In this document: positions 1-16,181 of the stretch, one piece after another | How the letters are laid out: every line of letters starts with the position of its first letter | How positions within the stretch are numbered: position 1 is the first letter of the stretch | Assembly (NCBI RefSeq): GCF_019578655.1 | Contig: NC_063265.1 | Location: 8,218,501 to 8,282,500 of the forward strand | DNA: 64,000 bases | Source: Ricinus communis | Taxonomy: Eukaryota > Streptophyta > Magnoliopsida > Malpighiales > Euphorbiaceae | Reading direction: 5' to 3' | Position numbers and translations under genes: made by a program | Notes under the pieces: generated by a model | The model's input: only the letters and a program-made list of their open reading frames with translations | Databases searched by the model: none | What the model was told of the DNA's origin: nothing

Positions 1-105
1 CATGCTAGCTGCCCAAAACCCATAAAATCAAGCCAGAAGAATTTATAGTCCAGTAGGAATTTGAGAGAAACCCTTTAATAACAAGAAACAACTTATTCCA
101 AATAC

Positions 106-3100
106 CTTCCTTGTTAAGACATCATCATCAGGAGTCAAACTATTCTCATCCAAAGGCAGCAAGCTGAATCTATTAGATATTCTTCTTGGACATCCTGCTC
201 TGCTGCTAGAGCTCCACATGGAAGCCAAATCAGCCCGCATATCTCGAAACAATTGAGGCTGCATATCATCTACAATTAGTGTATGCTAATGAAAGAAAAA
301 AAATATCTTGCTGAATTCAGTCTGCACAATAAATAATCTTGCTACATAGGCGTAGATTAGTTACTCCCTTCTATCCAATTCCTTCTGTTTGAAACTTTTT
401 GTGACTCTAAAATACAGTGAACGAGCTACCAAAATTCAGGAGTAATTTCAAAAGCTCCAGATGACTTCAAATTGTGCAACCAATGTTCTGAATTTGGACA
501 GCACTATACACTTGCTAGGGACAAAAGTCATCCATTTCATGTCCAACAAAATTCTAACACAACCTAGAAGTGCACTGTTCAGACCAAGATGTCAGTATAT
601 CACTGTAATACAGCAAATTCTTAACTGTTCAAAGCACAAATGTTGAATCTTCTAACTCGTTAGATTAATTGATTCACATTTCTTAAAATCTTAGCAATGT
701 GATCACAAAATCCAGTTTAAGTACATTCACATATGTAAATTATATTTTCAATCATCCCATAATTACTTGGAGTGCAATATGTCTCATGTAATGATACAGA
801 GACTCATACACTACTTATCTTAAAATGAGGTACATAGGGTCAGGCATAGTTAGTGACGGTACACCAATTAGGATCTTAGTACATGAACTACATGTAACAG
901 GGTCATTAAGCTTTTAATTATCTAACTATTAATACTTAAAAGAATTTTTAATTCAAAATTTGATGGTTCTTAGTTTCATTAATTATAAATTTAATTATAA
1001 TTGTTAGTTCCTATAAGAGTAAATACAAAAATCACCAAAAATTATTTAACTAAGTTTAAATTTATTTTTAAAATAATTTTAAAATTTTTATCGAACTTTT
1101 TCTTTTTCAGCTAAAGCCTTTTAAGCATGGTTAACCAAAATCATTGATCAAATTATGTCATTATCCTGGAGAATCATTAACATCAACTTATAAGATTTTG
1201 CATGCAAATTAGTCTACACAGACTCCGACATAGTCAAAATTCAATGAACTCCTACAGTCTAAAATATTAGTTCACACCTGAAGCACAGCAAAACATAGAT
1301 CTTCTAATTCAGCTTTCAACGCCCACAGACCCAATCTGGAAGCAAGCGAGCACCAAATATGTAAGGTTTCCTGTGCAACAGCTTGAGCCTTCAAAGGTGG
1401 CAGAGCATAACTGCAAAAGAAAATAAATGAATAAATAAATCATTATATGGATCCATATAATGAATCTCAAAACTGAAAACTAAGCCTGGTTGAGATTCAA
1501 GGTTGCTATCTCAAGAAGTAAGCAACTCAAGTTTTATCCATTATTTTGTTAGTCCTTTAAGTGGGGCTATACTAAGCCAAGCCGAACTGAGTATCAAAAT
1601 TTTCATGTTTGGTTGCTTATATTTGTTTCAAGCTCGAGCGAAAAATCAAGCTTAACATTGAGCGAAAGAGAATTTCTTAGTCTGTTAATTGTTTGAGCTG
1701 ACTTGAGCTTGTTTGCTAGCTTTATTAGCTTAGAAATTAAATCAATTTAACAATAATTTAAGATATTTACTAACAATCATTTTATACTTTTAAAACTTAT
1801 TTACAATTTAATATATGTTTATTGTGTAATTATCATTTAAAATATATCAAATGACATGTTACTTTCAATAATCTATTATTAATTTTGAGCTGCTCATAAG
1901 CTTTCTAGTCGAGTTTAGAGGTGTTTAAACTTGTTCATTAGAACAAATCAAGCTTGATCAAGCTTAGACTCTTCAGCTAATGAAAGAGCTCGAAAAAGTA
2001 TGTTAATGAGCTAAATCCGAGCCAAGCTCAAATAGCTTGAATTGAATTACAGACAAACTTTTTTAAGTAACATTAGATCATTTTCAAGCCATCAAATATA
2101 GAGAATCAAAACAAGATTCAGATAAAATAATACTAATAAAGCAGTATTTCCAGAATATGAATTATTAAAGAAAAAGAGAGACCCATAAAGAGAAACTGAA
2201 TGATAATGCTAGCAGAAGTTAAAGTCAGTACATGGTCCTCATGTTGTGAAGGCGATCTGCAAGCTTGATGAGCACCACACGAGGATCATCAACCATGCCC
2301 AAAAGCATAACTCGAAGATTATTTGCCTTAAGATTAACAGAACAAAAAAATAAAAACATAGATATAATATGAGTTAATAACTATAAACTATGAGATTGGT
2401 CACTGACCCATTGGTAGAAAGAGTGCATATATAAGCTCTACACACCAAATGCTTTGGAGAACTGTACAGACCCGTTGGTATATAACAATTAAATATCCTT
2501 TATTTTAATTTTTTGTAAAATAGTATATATCCCATTTTTATTTTTACAATTAGCAACAATAAAATAAGAAAAAATATTCAGTTATTGTTAAATTTTATGA
2601 AAGGAAAAGTCCTGATCTTTACATAGAATAATTTTATGCTATCACTGTGCAAACTTTAAGCCCTGTACCTCTTCCTGACCAAGCGAACTCTGGTTCACAG
2701 TCACCCTGCGATGTCTCCGCAGCAGCTGCAAAACAGAATGTTACATGACAGCAGGAGAAAGATGTTGAACACCATTAAAATTTTATACATTCCAGCAGTT
2801 ATGCAGAAAAATATCTACATCTAAATACTTATTTAATCTCCATAGTTGTAAAACAATTTTGTCCTTCTGTAACAACAGAAAAATGGCCACATGGTTAAAA
2901 ATTAAAAAATAAAATAAATCTAAACTAAGAACTTCAACAGAAATTTTATAGGCGTCTTTTTCTAAAATTTTCAAAAGGCCTACACACAAACTACTAAAAG
3001 AAAAGGCTAAAAACAGAAAATAAAATAAGGTTACTTTCATATGAAAGTTCAAAAGAAAAACCAAATTCTTGAAAGACAAACAAGAGCAGTTACCCAATCA

Positions 3101-4398
3101 ATTCCTAGACTGCAAGTAAAATAGCTCCTTTACTACTTAAATTTCTCAAATCACTTGGTACTACAAGCTACTATGTTTCTTCAAGCTAATAATTCATATA
3201 ACTCCTAAACTAAAAGGAGAATCATAACACATTGTGCTAAGCAACCGACTTTTCCTTCACTTTCCCAAAAGGAAATCAAAAAAGAAGAATACATCACAAT
3301 CCCTGATTGACCAGAAGAAATGTCAGAAAGAGAAGAAAAATGTAAAGTGATTAAGCTTATTACCTGATTTATATAACTTAATCTGGAAACGCCAGCTACC
3401 AACTTGGCTACATCTTCACCAAACTCTTCTTCTATACTTTGTAAACTTTCTTGTGTATCATCTACCACATCATGAAGAATCCCGGCCACAACAGTATCAA
3501 CAGCCTATAGTACATTTCTTATAATCTCAATGGAAGCTTATTGGCAAGGTACAAATAAATAAATGCTTGAACAAAGAATTATAACTTAAATATTAGCTGG
3601 ACATACAATATAGAATACCGATTCTAATAATAAAAACTGAAACTTTTTTTTACTACATACTCTTTTGCCAGCTGAAGGAACAAGCATTGCTAGAATTCTT
3701 CCAGTATGAATACAATGAGACAAATAAGGTTCTCCAGTTTTCCTAAACTGGCCATGATGAGCTCTTTTAGCAAAAGCAATAGCCTTTTGCACCTGCCTTC
3801 ACAAATTTCAAACATTTTTAGTAGCAGCAAAAAAATAAAAAATGTCATAAATATTAAATAATGCAAAGTAAAGATGTTAAACCTTTCCATCACTAAAAAT
3901 AGTACATCCGGTCACATCGACTCCATCCAGTACAAAACAACCTGCAAAATTTTATTTTAAGAGGATAAGTTACCAAAATATACACTTTTAAGTCCCGGAG
4001 TAAATAAAAATAATCAGACCTGGTTGTTCGACGACTTTAGGCCATAAAAAATCAACCTTAGTGGAGAGGCAAGCACCGGAGGCAATAGCGACAGCAGTGA
4101 CAGCGACATGAGTGATAGCGGAAGTGACAGCGCCATGGACGGAGGCGGAACCGGAGGCAGCGGCGGCAGCGGCGATGATGTTACCGGTGGTAAAAACAGA
4201 AGATAGAGAGGAGGAAAGGGCAAATTTAGGAGGGATTTGGTCGAGAAGGCAACGGAACTTGTAGGAATGATTAGTGTTAATAGTATTGAAACGGAAATAG
4301 TAGGGGCAGAAATGGAATTTATGGAGAAAAGGAGAGCTTTTCTGGGTAAACATAATGGAAAGTTGGGTTTGGCATGAGGAAGAAGAAGAAGAGAGCAT
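106..4398 (-). CDS. RelA/SpoT homologue (RSH family), plastid-type, N-terminal part; gene continues off the left edge
   Basis: RSH proteins make and/or hydrolyse the alarmone (p)ppGpp, in plants inside the plastid. Exons read on the minus strand: 4398-4020, 3941-3883, 3792-3661, 3504-3364, 2725-2669, 2326-2232, 1410-1278, 258-106; all introns are GT-AG and phases join, giving 383 residues before the edge. The first ~110 residues are Ser/Ala-rich and fit a transit peptide. The HD hydrolase domain follows: AHHGQ (H158), the metal-binding pair H201-D202 in LHDVVDDT, and [10 protein letters not shown] (D280). The synthetase, TGS and ACT regions, if present, lie outside the window. The start at 4398 is the first in-frame Met; Met16 is an alternative. 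The motif reads HDVVDDT where bacterial hydrolases usually have E-D, so activity is not assured. RSH family is near certain; the subclass (RSH1, RSH2/3 or other) I leave open. Confidence 0.9.
1555..2060. repeat. Interspersed repeat rich in GAGCTC/AAGCTT words inside an RSH intron
   Basis: The 821-bp intron between RSH exons 6 and 7 holds a stretch with many short words such as AAGCTCGAGC, GAGCTTG and CAAGCTTGATC in both orientations. Similar word-rich stretches recur at about 13230-13430 and 15310-15500. This looks like a diverged family of short non-autonomous elements. I could not define terminal repeats or target duplications, so class and ends are uncertain. Confidence 0.4.
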
Positions 4399-4758
4399 TG
4401 AATTTTGTTTCTTTTTGTTTTGGTTTGTTTTATGGCTGGTGGTTGAGCGTTCTTTTATTTATTAATACAAAAATAAAATCTTAAAATTTTAAAAAATAAA
4501 AAAAAAAAGATCTGAGGAATGTTTACTCTGCGAGTGTATGTGTGAGGTGGGTTTTCTTTTCTGTATTGGGAAGTGAATATGGAGGGAGAGTTACAAAGAA
4601 AAAGAAAGACAATAATAATAATAATAATAATTTGTGGTGACAGTTGTAGAGGACGTTACGTTATGGTTTGCTCTGTCTTGTTTTGGATGGTTTACAAAGG
4701 TCCTGATGAAATTCTGTGAAGAAAGAAAATAAAATTGTTGGTTATTGATATTCTGCAT
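4399..4758. promoter_or_regulatory. 5' region of the RSH gene (upstream spacer)
   Basis: About 360 bases between the RSH start codon and the tRNA-Thr gene, expected to hold the RSH promoter and 5' leader. It contains a GAA/AAG-rich stretch just before the start, an A-rich run near 4490-4508 and an (AAT)n microsatellite at about 4611-4630. No clear promoter element could be assigned. Confidence 0.4.
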
Positions 4759-4832
4759 TGCTCTCGTTGAGAGTCGAACTCAAGACCTCCCGCTTACTAA
4801 ACGGGTGCTCTAACCAACTGAGCTACGAGAGC
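4759..4832 (-). tRNA. tRNA-Thr (anticodon AGU)
   Basis: On the minus strand a complete cloverleaf folds without gaps: acceptor stem GCTCTCG/CGAGAGC, D-arm GCTC/GAGC, anticodon stem CCCGT/GCGGG with loop TTAGTAA (anticodon AGT, Thr), T-arm TTGAG/CTCAA with TTCGACT, and discriminator A. Length is 74 nt with no intron. Internal A and B box promoter sequences (TAGCTCAGTTGG and GAGTTCGACTC) are intact, so it is probably an active nuclear tRNA gene. Confidence 0.95.
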
Positions 4833-4965
4833 TTATTGATTGGCTTAAGCATAATCAATAGAGTTGATCTGAAAGACCATAGATCAAGATTAATTGAACA
4901 AATATTTTATTTTATACTTCAAAAGAGAGCATCTAGAATTAAGAAGTTCGCCGAGTCTTTCAATG

Positions 4966-6535
4966 AGACTCTACGTGGAAAATTTTGTAAGTGACATATT
5001 TATAAAATTATTAATTATAATATTTACAGAAAATTAAATGTGATATTAAATATTAATAAGAATATGGTAAAAAATTATAACTTATTTAAAAATAAGACTA
5101 TTATATTTTTAAAAGATAATTACAATAAGTATAATAATTATTATAGCTACTACATATTAATAATAAATCTTATTATTTTTCTCATAAAATATAAATTTAT
5201 ATTCATACATGTAAAATAAAAAATAATAAAATTTTTAAATTTGGTCATAAAAATAGTTAAAAGAAAATTGTGATACGTTTAAAAACTTATTAGTCGAATA
5301 TAAAAATTAGAAAAAAAAATTTCAATTTATATGTATGTGATATTAAAATATAATAAAAAATAAATAGTAATAACCCTAACACTCTAATTTTTAAAATAAT
5401 TATTATATGAACATATAATAACTTATTAATGCAATTAAATATATACAAAATTAAAAATATCAAATACATATACTTCTCATGTTATTTACCTTAGCATATA
5501 ATAAATATAAAAATTTCACAAGACTATTTCATATGAATTTTATAAATAACTAATATAAATGTATAGAAATATCATAAAGATAAAGTTTAAACTTATATTT
5601 ATACTAATATTATTATAAATTAAATTATATACATTATATAAAATAAAAAAATTGAGTATAAAATAAATAAAATAATCATCCAATAGCATGAGTAAATTGT
5701 TGGAATATATATATAGAAAGTTAAGTTTTTCCATGAAACTCCACGTGGTAAAATTTTATAAAGTCATATCATGTTATTTTTTAATGAGAAAATAATATAT
5801 GGCATATTTATAAAAATCTTAATTATAATATTTATAAATAAATTAGATGTGATCTAAAATACTAATAATGAATATAGTAAAAATTTATGACTTATTTAAA
5901 TATAAAATTATTATATTCTTAAAAAATAATTATAATAAGTATAATACTTATCTTAGTTGCTACATATTAATAATAAATCTCATTATCTTTCTAATAAAAT
6001 ATAAATTTATATTCATACATATAAAAACAAAAAATAATAGAAATTCTAAATTTATTCATAAAAATAGTTAAAAGAAATTTGTAACACGTTTAAAAATTTA
6101 TTGATCAAATATAAAAATTAAAAAAAAGTTTCAATCTATATATACGTGATATTAAAATGTAATAATAGTAATAATAATAATAATAATAAAATAACAAGTA
6201 TTCTAACAATATGATTTTTAAAAAATTATTATTATATAGACGTATAATAACTTATTAGTACAATGAAATAGTTACAAAATTAAAGATAAAAAATATATAT
6301 ACTTCTCATATTTATTTGTTTTAGTATATAATAAATATAAAAACTTTACAATGATAATATTATATAATTTTATATAAGAGACTAATATATATATAAATAA
6401 AAGTATCATAAAGATAAAAATAAAACTCATATTTTACACTAATATTATTATAAAGTAAACTATATAATATATAATAAAAATATAAAATATAAAATAAATA
6501 AAATAATCATAGCATTAGCAAATTGCTAGTAAGCA
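4966..6535 (+). repeat. Diverged tandem duplication, two units of about 0.8 kb
   Basis: Unit 1 runs from about 4966 to 5743 and unit 2 from about 5744 to 6535. The same landmarks come in the same order in both: a CACGTGG/TACGTGG start with AAAATTTT (4973, 5745), CTACATATTAATAATAAATCT (about 5149, 5961), AAAAATAGTTAAAAGAAA (about 5247, 6059), CTTCTCAT (about 5472, 6301) and AAATAAATAAAATAATCAT near the end (about 5660, 6495). The sequence is about 85% A+T and has no credible open reading frame. It may be two LTR- or satellite-like copies; no target duplication was found. Confidence 0.75.
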
Positions 6536-6944
6536 CATGTCGCTTAACCTAGCATTGTTTTTTCCTCACCTACTTTTTGGTTTTTATTTCTATTATTTTC
6601 TTTTAGCTACTTTTGAATATAAAATATATAAAATTTAAATATTGTATGGAATAATAAATTTATTAGGAATAATATTTGAATAAAAAAATATTATAACAAT
6701 CTATTATTCTTTTAAAATAATAAATTTTGAAATTCAACATTTTAAACAGAAAAATTAAAAATAAATAACTTGAAGGATGATAATTTTTTTAAAATTTTAT
6801 TGATTTAGACTATTATTTTACTTGATAAATAATAAATTTAAATTAAATCCATAAATTTTATAAAACCCTTCCATCTAAACCGATATTCAGAATTTTTCCA
6901 AAAGCAAAAGCAAAAGAATTCAAAACTGAAAGTTTTAAAAGCAA

Positions 6945-7431
6945 GCAAAGGCAAGAGTGAGCAACGGTCGGCTTGATTTAATTTTAACCAAGAATTGAAT
7001 AATCAAATTTTCTGATTTTATCAACTGAACCGAATCGAGATATAAAATATGATAAAATCAAACTAAGACAATTCAGTTTAGTTTAGCTAATCATTTTGGG
7101 ATTCTTATGTTTCTATTTTTTTGTAATTTAAATTATATATATTCATAATTAAATAAATATACATAATTTATTTAACATCAACAATGACAGAAAAATATAT
7201 TCATATATATATATATATATATAACTTTAATTTTATAGTGAAATATATTGATTATTTCTGTTTATATAAATTTCAGTTGGTTCAATTAATATTGAAATAT
7301 TTTATCAAAAGCCCAACTGAAATATTATTCAATTTGTCAATTTTTAAACGAATTGAACTTTAAAAATAGCCAAACCTAACAGAAGTTTGATTTTTCAATT
7401 TGGGTTCGATTTTGGTCACCCCTGCAAAGCC
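6945..7431. mobile_element. hAT-like MITE (non-autonomous DNA transposon), ~471 bp
   Basis: The element at 6953-7423 has short terminal inverted repeats: left AAGAGTGAGCAA, and right, read on the minus strand, AGGGGTGACCAA (9 of 12 identical). It is flanked by 8-bp direct repeats GCAAAGGC (6945-6952) and GCAAAGCC (7424-7431), differing at one base. An 8-bp target duplication with this kind of terminus is typical of hAT elements. The interior is AT-rich, contains an (AT)n run at 7201-7222 and has no transposase reading frame. Confidence 0.65.
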
Positions 7432-8002
7432 AAATTGGTCCATAGATATACACACAATCTTCACATCTAAAGATTTCTCTGCGTGCGAGTAATTTTTAAA
7501 ATACGAGGAGAAAAATCAGATTCACTGTTATTTGCCTTTTATGTAAAGGGACATCTAAAGTAAATTATAGATTCCCACTATCCATTTTACCCTATTTTAT
7601 CAATGACAAGGTCTCATCACCACCTCAATATACATCATTGCTGTTGGAAGTATTCTTCTGAGAAACAACTATAGTCAAATGTAAGAACCCTAATAGACTG
7701 CATTTGCTTTTAGACAACCCATAAAGATAAACATTTGATTACAATTAAGAACTTCCCCAGAAAACATAGGCCAACCCTCTGACTTAATCTACATAAAACC
7801 TCGCGTTTTCAAGGAACCTGCAAAAAACAAGAAAAGAAAGAGGTTGGTAAAAATTTAAGACAACCAGTATGCTATTCTGTGATGGATTTTCAATTCCTGG
7901 CGGCAGTCCTTTTCCCCCTTTCAAGAATATCAAAAGAAAGGTATCTTTTCTTTTTTTGTTAAAAAAAGAGAACAGAAAGGAATAGGTGATTAACCTGTAA
8001 AA
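7432..8002. other. Spacer and probable 3' untranslated region of ARFB1
   Basis: The stretch nearest the ARFB1 stop (about 7600-8002) probably holds its 3' untranslated region on the minus strand. An 11-base T run and A/T-rich tracts occur near 7945-7965. No other gene is visible. Confidence 0.4.
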
Positions 8003-12360
<4,358 letters not shown>

Positions 12361-12860
12361 TGCTCCTTTTTCCGATTTCTTTCGAATTCTGCGGCTCTTT
12401 TAGAGTTTTCTGGTCTTGAAATTTGAATTTTGATCTCTCTATTATATGATCTTATGATGATGATAATAATAATAATAATAATAATCGAAAGCTTTTTTCT
12501 TTTGTTCTACACAGGAATCGATTTCAAAATGTAAGTGATTGAAAGTAAATTAGAAAAAAAAAAAAAGGATTTCCTTTTTCTATTAGTTTTAACAAATTTG
12601 AGAGAGAAACAGAGACAGAGAGAGAGATAGATGTGACGTTTGCTTGATTTTGTTCTCTTTTAGCTTAAGATTTACGACTTTCCTCGGCGTAGAATATTCA
12701 ATTTTTTCTTTCCCGATTACCTTTCCTTTCTCTAAATTAAATGCAATTTAATTTTTTTTCTTTTCTCTTTAATTTTATATCTTTGATTCAATTTTCTTCT
12801 TCGTAGCGTACACAAAAATACAGTGGATTTCCCTCTCTATTTATTACAAAAAGATGACTA
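12361..12860 (-). promoter_or_regulatory. ARFB1 5' leader and promoter region
   Basis: Upstream of the ARFB1 start on the minus strand. It contains a (GAT/AAT)n microsatellite at about 12454-12485, an A run at 12553-12566 and a GA-repeat tract at 12600-12630, which reads as a CT-rich leader in the gene's direction. No defined promoter element is claimed. Confidence 0.4.
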
Positions 12861-12877
12861 ATATGTATGTGTTGTTT

Positions 12878-12948
12878 TTAGAAAATACATTTGATTTGAA
12901 GTATTATTATTTTTAGAAAATACATTTGATTTGAAGTATTATTATTTT
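12878..12948. repeat. Short tandem duplication (about 35 bp x 2)
   Basis: The words TTTAGAAAATACATTTGAT and TTGAAGTATTATTATTTTT occur twice head to tail (about 12878-12912 and 12913-12948) with almost no difference, which indicates a recent local duplication. Confidence 0.8.
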
Positions 12949-13570
12949 TTAAATATAATAATTAATTTTAAAATAACAAAAATTGTATTTAATGTTTTAT
13001 TGATTTATTTTATATTAATAATTGTTATTAAAGTAATAACGACATCTACGCTATACAATTAATTAACTATTAAGTGTTAATTTTTTGATATCAGTTTTAT
13101 ATTTGTATGAACTTTTCTAGTTAGAATCCATAGCTCTAACAACTTTGGTAGTTGATGCAAATGCATACGTTTGATTTGGGCTGTGAATCAACTGTGATGT
13201 TCAGTTCAGTATATATGCTTGTTCAACTTTGTTTATTAAGGTAGACGGAGTAGAACTCGAGCTTGATTATGAGCTCAATTAATAAATAAATAAGTTAAGC
13301 CCGAATTTATAAATATACGCTTCATCTTTAACTTATGAGTTAACTATTGTATAAAGTAGTGATCATATTTATAAATTAGTTTTTAAAAGCTCGAGAATTG
13401 GATTATAAATTAGCTTAGGCTGTATGTATTTATTGATATTTCAATTTATATAAAAAAAATCTAACATCTTTTTAAACTTTTAAAGAAATCTTTCAACTAT
13501 CAAAATTTATATATTTAATTATTTTTAAGCATTTTGGTGCTAATATAGAAGCACGAACTATTTATGCGCG
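12949..13570. other. AT-rich spacer between ARFB1 and UGT78, first part
   Basis: No gene seen. About 13230-13430 carries CTCGAGCTTG/GAGCTC words like those of the repeat in the RSH intron and at 15310-15500, probably another diverged copy. Confidence 0.4.
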
Positions 13571-13579
13571 TTGATTACA

Positions 13580-14264
13580 TCAACAAAATTGACGTCAAAT
13601 ATTATATTTGATCTTTATAAATTTTATAAAATATTTTTTAATCCCTCAAAAAATTATATTTTGTAAATATTTTTTTAATCCTTCAAAAAGATTTAATATA
13701 ATTTATATAAAAATTTTATTTGAATCTTTCAAAAAATTTAAAAATACATATTTTTAGATTTATTTATAAAAGCAAATACTTTTTTTTTAATAATGACATT
13801 GAAATTGTTAAATTTTTTTTTTTTTGTGCTTGCAAATTTCAAAAATAATCAAGATAAAAAATTTAAGTGCTTTATTTATATTTTAATCTTCATAATTGAA
13901 TTGCTTTATTGGATATAATTCTTGAAAATTTTATGATATATCTATTAGTTTTTATTAATATTAATTATATACAATGAAACATTTAATTTGATTATAAGCT
14001 ATCCCATTCAACTTTATAAATCTAACAAACTAATATATTTTTTGAAATTTTAGAGAGACTAAAAAGTTACTTTATGAAAATTATACAATAGTAAAAAAGA
14101 ATTTGGAGGAATCAAAAAGATATTTATAAAAATGATGAAATATTAAAAAAGACAGTTACAAAGATACTTTAAAAAATTATAAAATATAAAAAATTGAGGA
14201 GGCAAAGAGATATCTCATAAAAATTATAAGGATTAAATAGAATATTTAAAATCAATTTTGTTGA
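13580..14264. mobile_element. Foldback element with long inverted arms
   Basis: The left arm (about 13580-13850) and right arm (about 14000-14264) are imperfect inverted repeats. The outer ends share TCAACAAAATTGA (13580-13592; reverse complement at 14252-14264), followed by aligned AT-rich sequence with the same order of landmarks. Each arm contains degenerate sub-repeats of roughly 45-60 bases around AATCCNTCAAAAA. Long inverted arms without a coding region suggest a foldback or MULE-type MITE. Target duplications were not resolved. Confidence 0.55.
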
Positions 14265-15990
14265 CATGCTCTATATATCTGTATCCATCTCAGCATGGAG
14301 GTATTTTAAAATAGGGTTAAATACTATTTATCCCTTCAAGTTTGATCTAATACATGAGTCAGTTTTTGCAATTTTGTTGCTATAAAAAGCTCATTGAGAT
14401 TTAATAGAACTGACTATTATTTCTTTCTGAGTTAGTCAAAAAGACTAAATTGATAGTTTAAAATTATAATTTGATTCTTCAATTTATTATTAGATATTAA
14501 ATTCATCTAAAATTAATTATATTATCAAATCAGAAAAATTTTATTTTTAGCACAAGTTAGTTTTAATGTCGAATTAAAATAATAAATTTTATACTCTTTT
14601 ACTTGTTTGTATATTTTATTTTATTAGCATAATTTAATCATAAAAAAATTTAAACATATTAAAGATACTTACTTTTAGTTTATTATTATTAAGTTACTAT
14701 GCAGTTTAATGCTAAAAGTCATAATTATTTTTGTAATTAGCCCTTTTAATTAAGTATTTCAACAATTTCTTTTATTGGCATTCTCTTTACAAGTTGTCTT
14801 TACCTATTACATTTTATAAGCTATAGTTAATAAAAGTATTAGGTAAAGTTTGCTTTCCCACTTGAGGGGTAGATGTATTTTTCTACTAAAAATATTATAT
14901 TTTTTTAACACCTTTTGTAGGTACATATCATATTTCTTTATATTATTAATATTAATAGAGGCAAATTTTAATACCATAAATATTCTTAAATAATTTAGTA
15001 TCCGCCTAAATATTTTATGATCATGAAAATAATTAAAATATATAGTTTTCTAACTTCAATCGGACTTAAAAGATGATCTTTTTAAATAAAATTTTAGTAT
15101 ATATGAGCTTTGTGATATATTGTTAAATATTATTTTACTTATATAAATTATGATGTAATAATAGTTTAAGTTAAATATAAGTAAAATTATATAAAAAGGA
15201 AAAAACACAATATTTACTTAAAAGATATTTAAAGAGACAAAAAAATATTTGTTTTTTTTTTATGTGAAAGTGTAAAATCATAAAGTATTTTTTTGGACTG
15301 CACAACTAAATATTTGATAACCTCGAGCTCAAAAATATAGTTGGAGTTCGAGCTAACTACGAGTTTAAGTTGAAATTAAAATTCAAGTTTGTGAAAATGA
15401 TTTTGAGTTCGAACTTATAATCAAGTTAATTATGAAATGATTTTGAATCAAATTACTCAAATGAGTTGAGCTCGAGCTCAAACAGTATTTACTTTGGATA
15501 AATTTATTTAGCTCCAGTTTCTCTTCAATACACGAGGATATTATATTATGATGTAAAATGAAAATGTTAGACAAAGTGTTTAAAAGTATAGTTTAGGAAC
15601 TATAGGGGCATATATGTGTCGATGATGACGACGACGACGATGACGGTTCAATCAATGGAACTATAGAGGTAAATTTGAACTACATATTTGAAATTTTTTC
15701 TTCATAAACACAAATATTCTAATAAACATCACATGATAAATAATAAAATAATATATATATATATATATTTATATTTTAATATTAAATAATTAATATATAT
15801 TGAATTAATTAAAATAAATTAATACATTTCACTTATTAGTTTGGTTTGGTTTAGTGGGTAGGCAAGAATATGTCTCGTTTGGCAAGCAATTAGTTGTAGT
15901 GGCTAGGTGTAGTAAACACTACTTGCCTTTCCTGGAGGCTTGACCTTTACTTGGGGGTTGGCAAATGCCAACTTGCAATTTGTAGGATAA
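14265..15990. other. AT-rich spacer before UGT78, last part
   Basis: No gene seen. Contents: a repeat with GAGCTC words at 15310-15500, a GAC/GAT trinucleotide run at about 15620-15645 and an (AT)n run near 15751-15769. No splice-consistent coding region was found on either strand. Confidence 0.45.
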
Positions 15991-16021
15991 AGAGGCTCTC
16001 ACACTTGCAAACCATCCAGTC

Positions 16022-16086
16022 AACCAACCCTCTTTCCATCACTTAGATGCTGCATCTGCATGCATGTGTTTTTCTTTCTTATAAAT
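16022..16086 (+). promoter_or_regulatory. UGT78 proximal promoter: MYB P-box, E-box and TATA box
   Basis: Within 160 bases of the UGT78 start lie AACCAACC (16022-16029), which fits the MYB recognition pattern MACCWAMC; CATGTG (16063-16068), a bHLH E-box; and TATAAAT (16080-16086), placed about 100 bases before the ATG. Flavonoid genes are commonly driven by MYB-bHLH complexes, so the arrangement fits. The sites are short, so function is inferred only. Confidence 0.45.
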
Positions 16087-16181
16087 GTAACACACACATT
16101 GACACACTATACAACAAACCCAATTTCACTCAAGCTTCTTTACTCCCCCCACTTCCATAGCCTTGAGCGTATAGCCTTACC

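Noticed and set aside
5540..6071. Open frames in the AT-rich tandem duplication
   Set aside because: The predicted proteins are almost only Ile, Asn, Tyr, Phe and Lys, the expected reading of AT-rich DNA, and they are not conserved between the two units.
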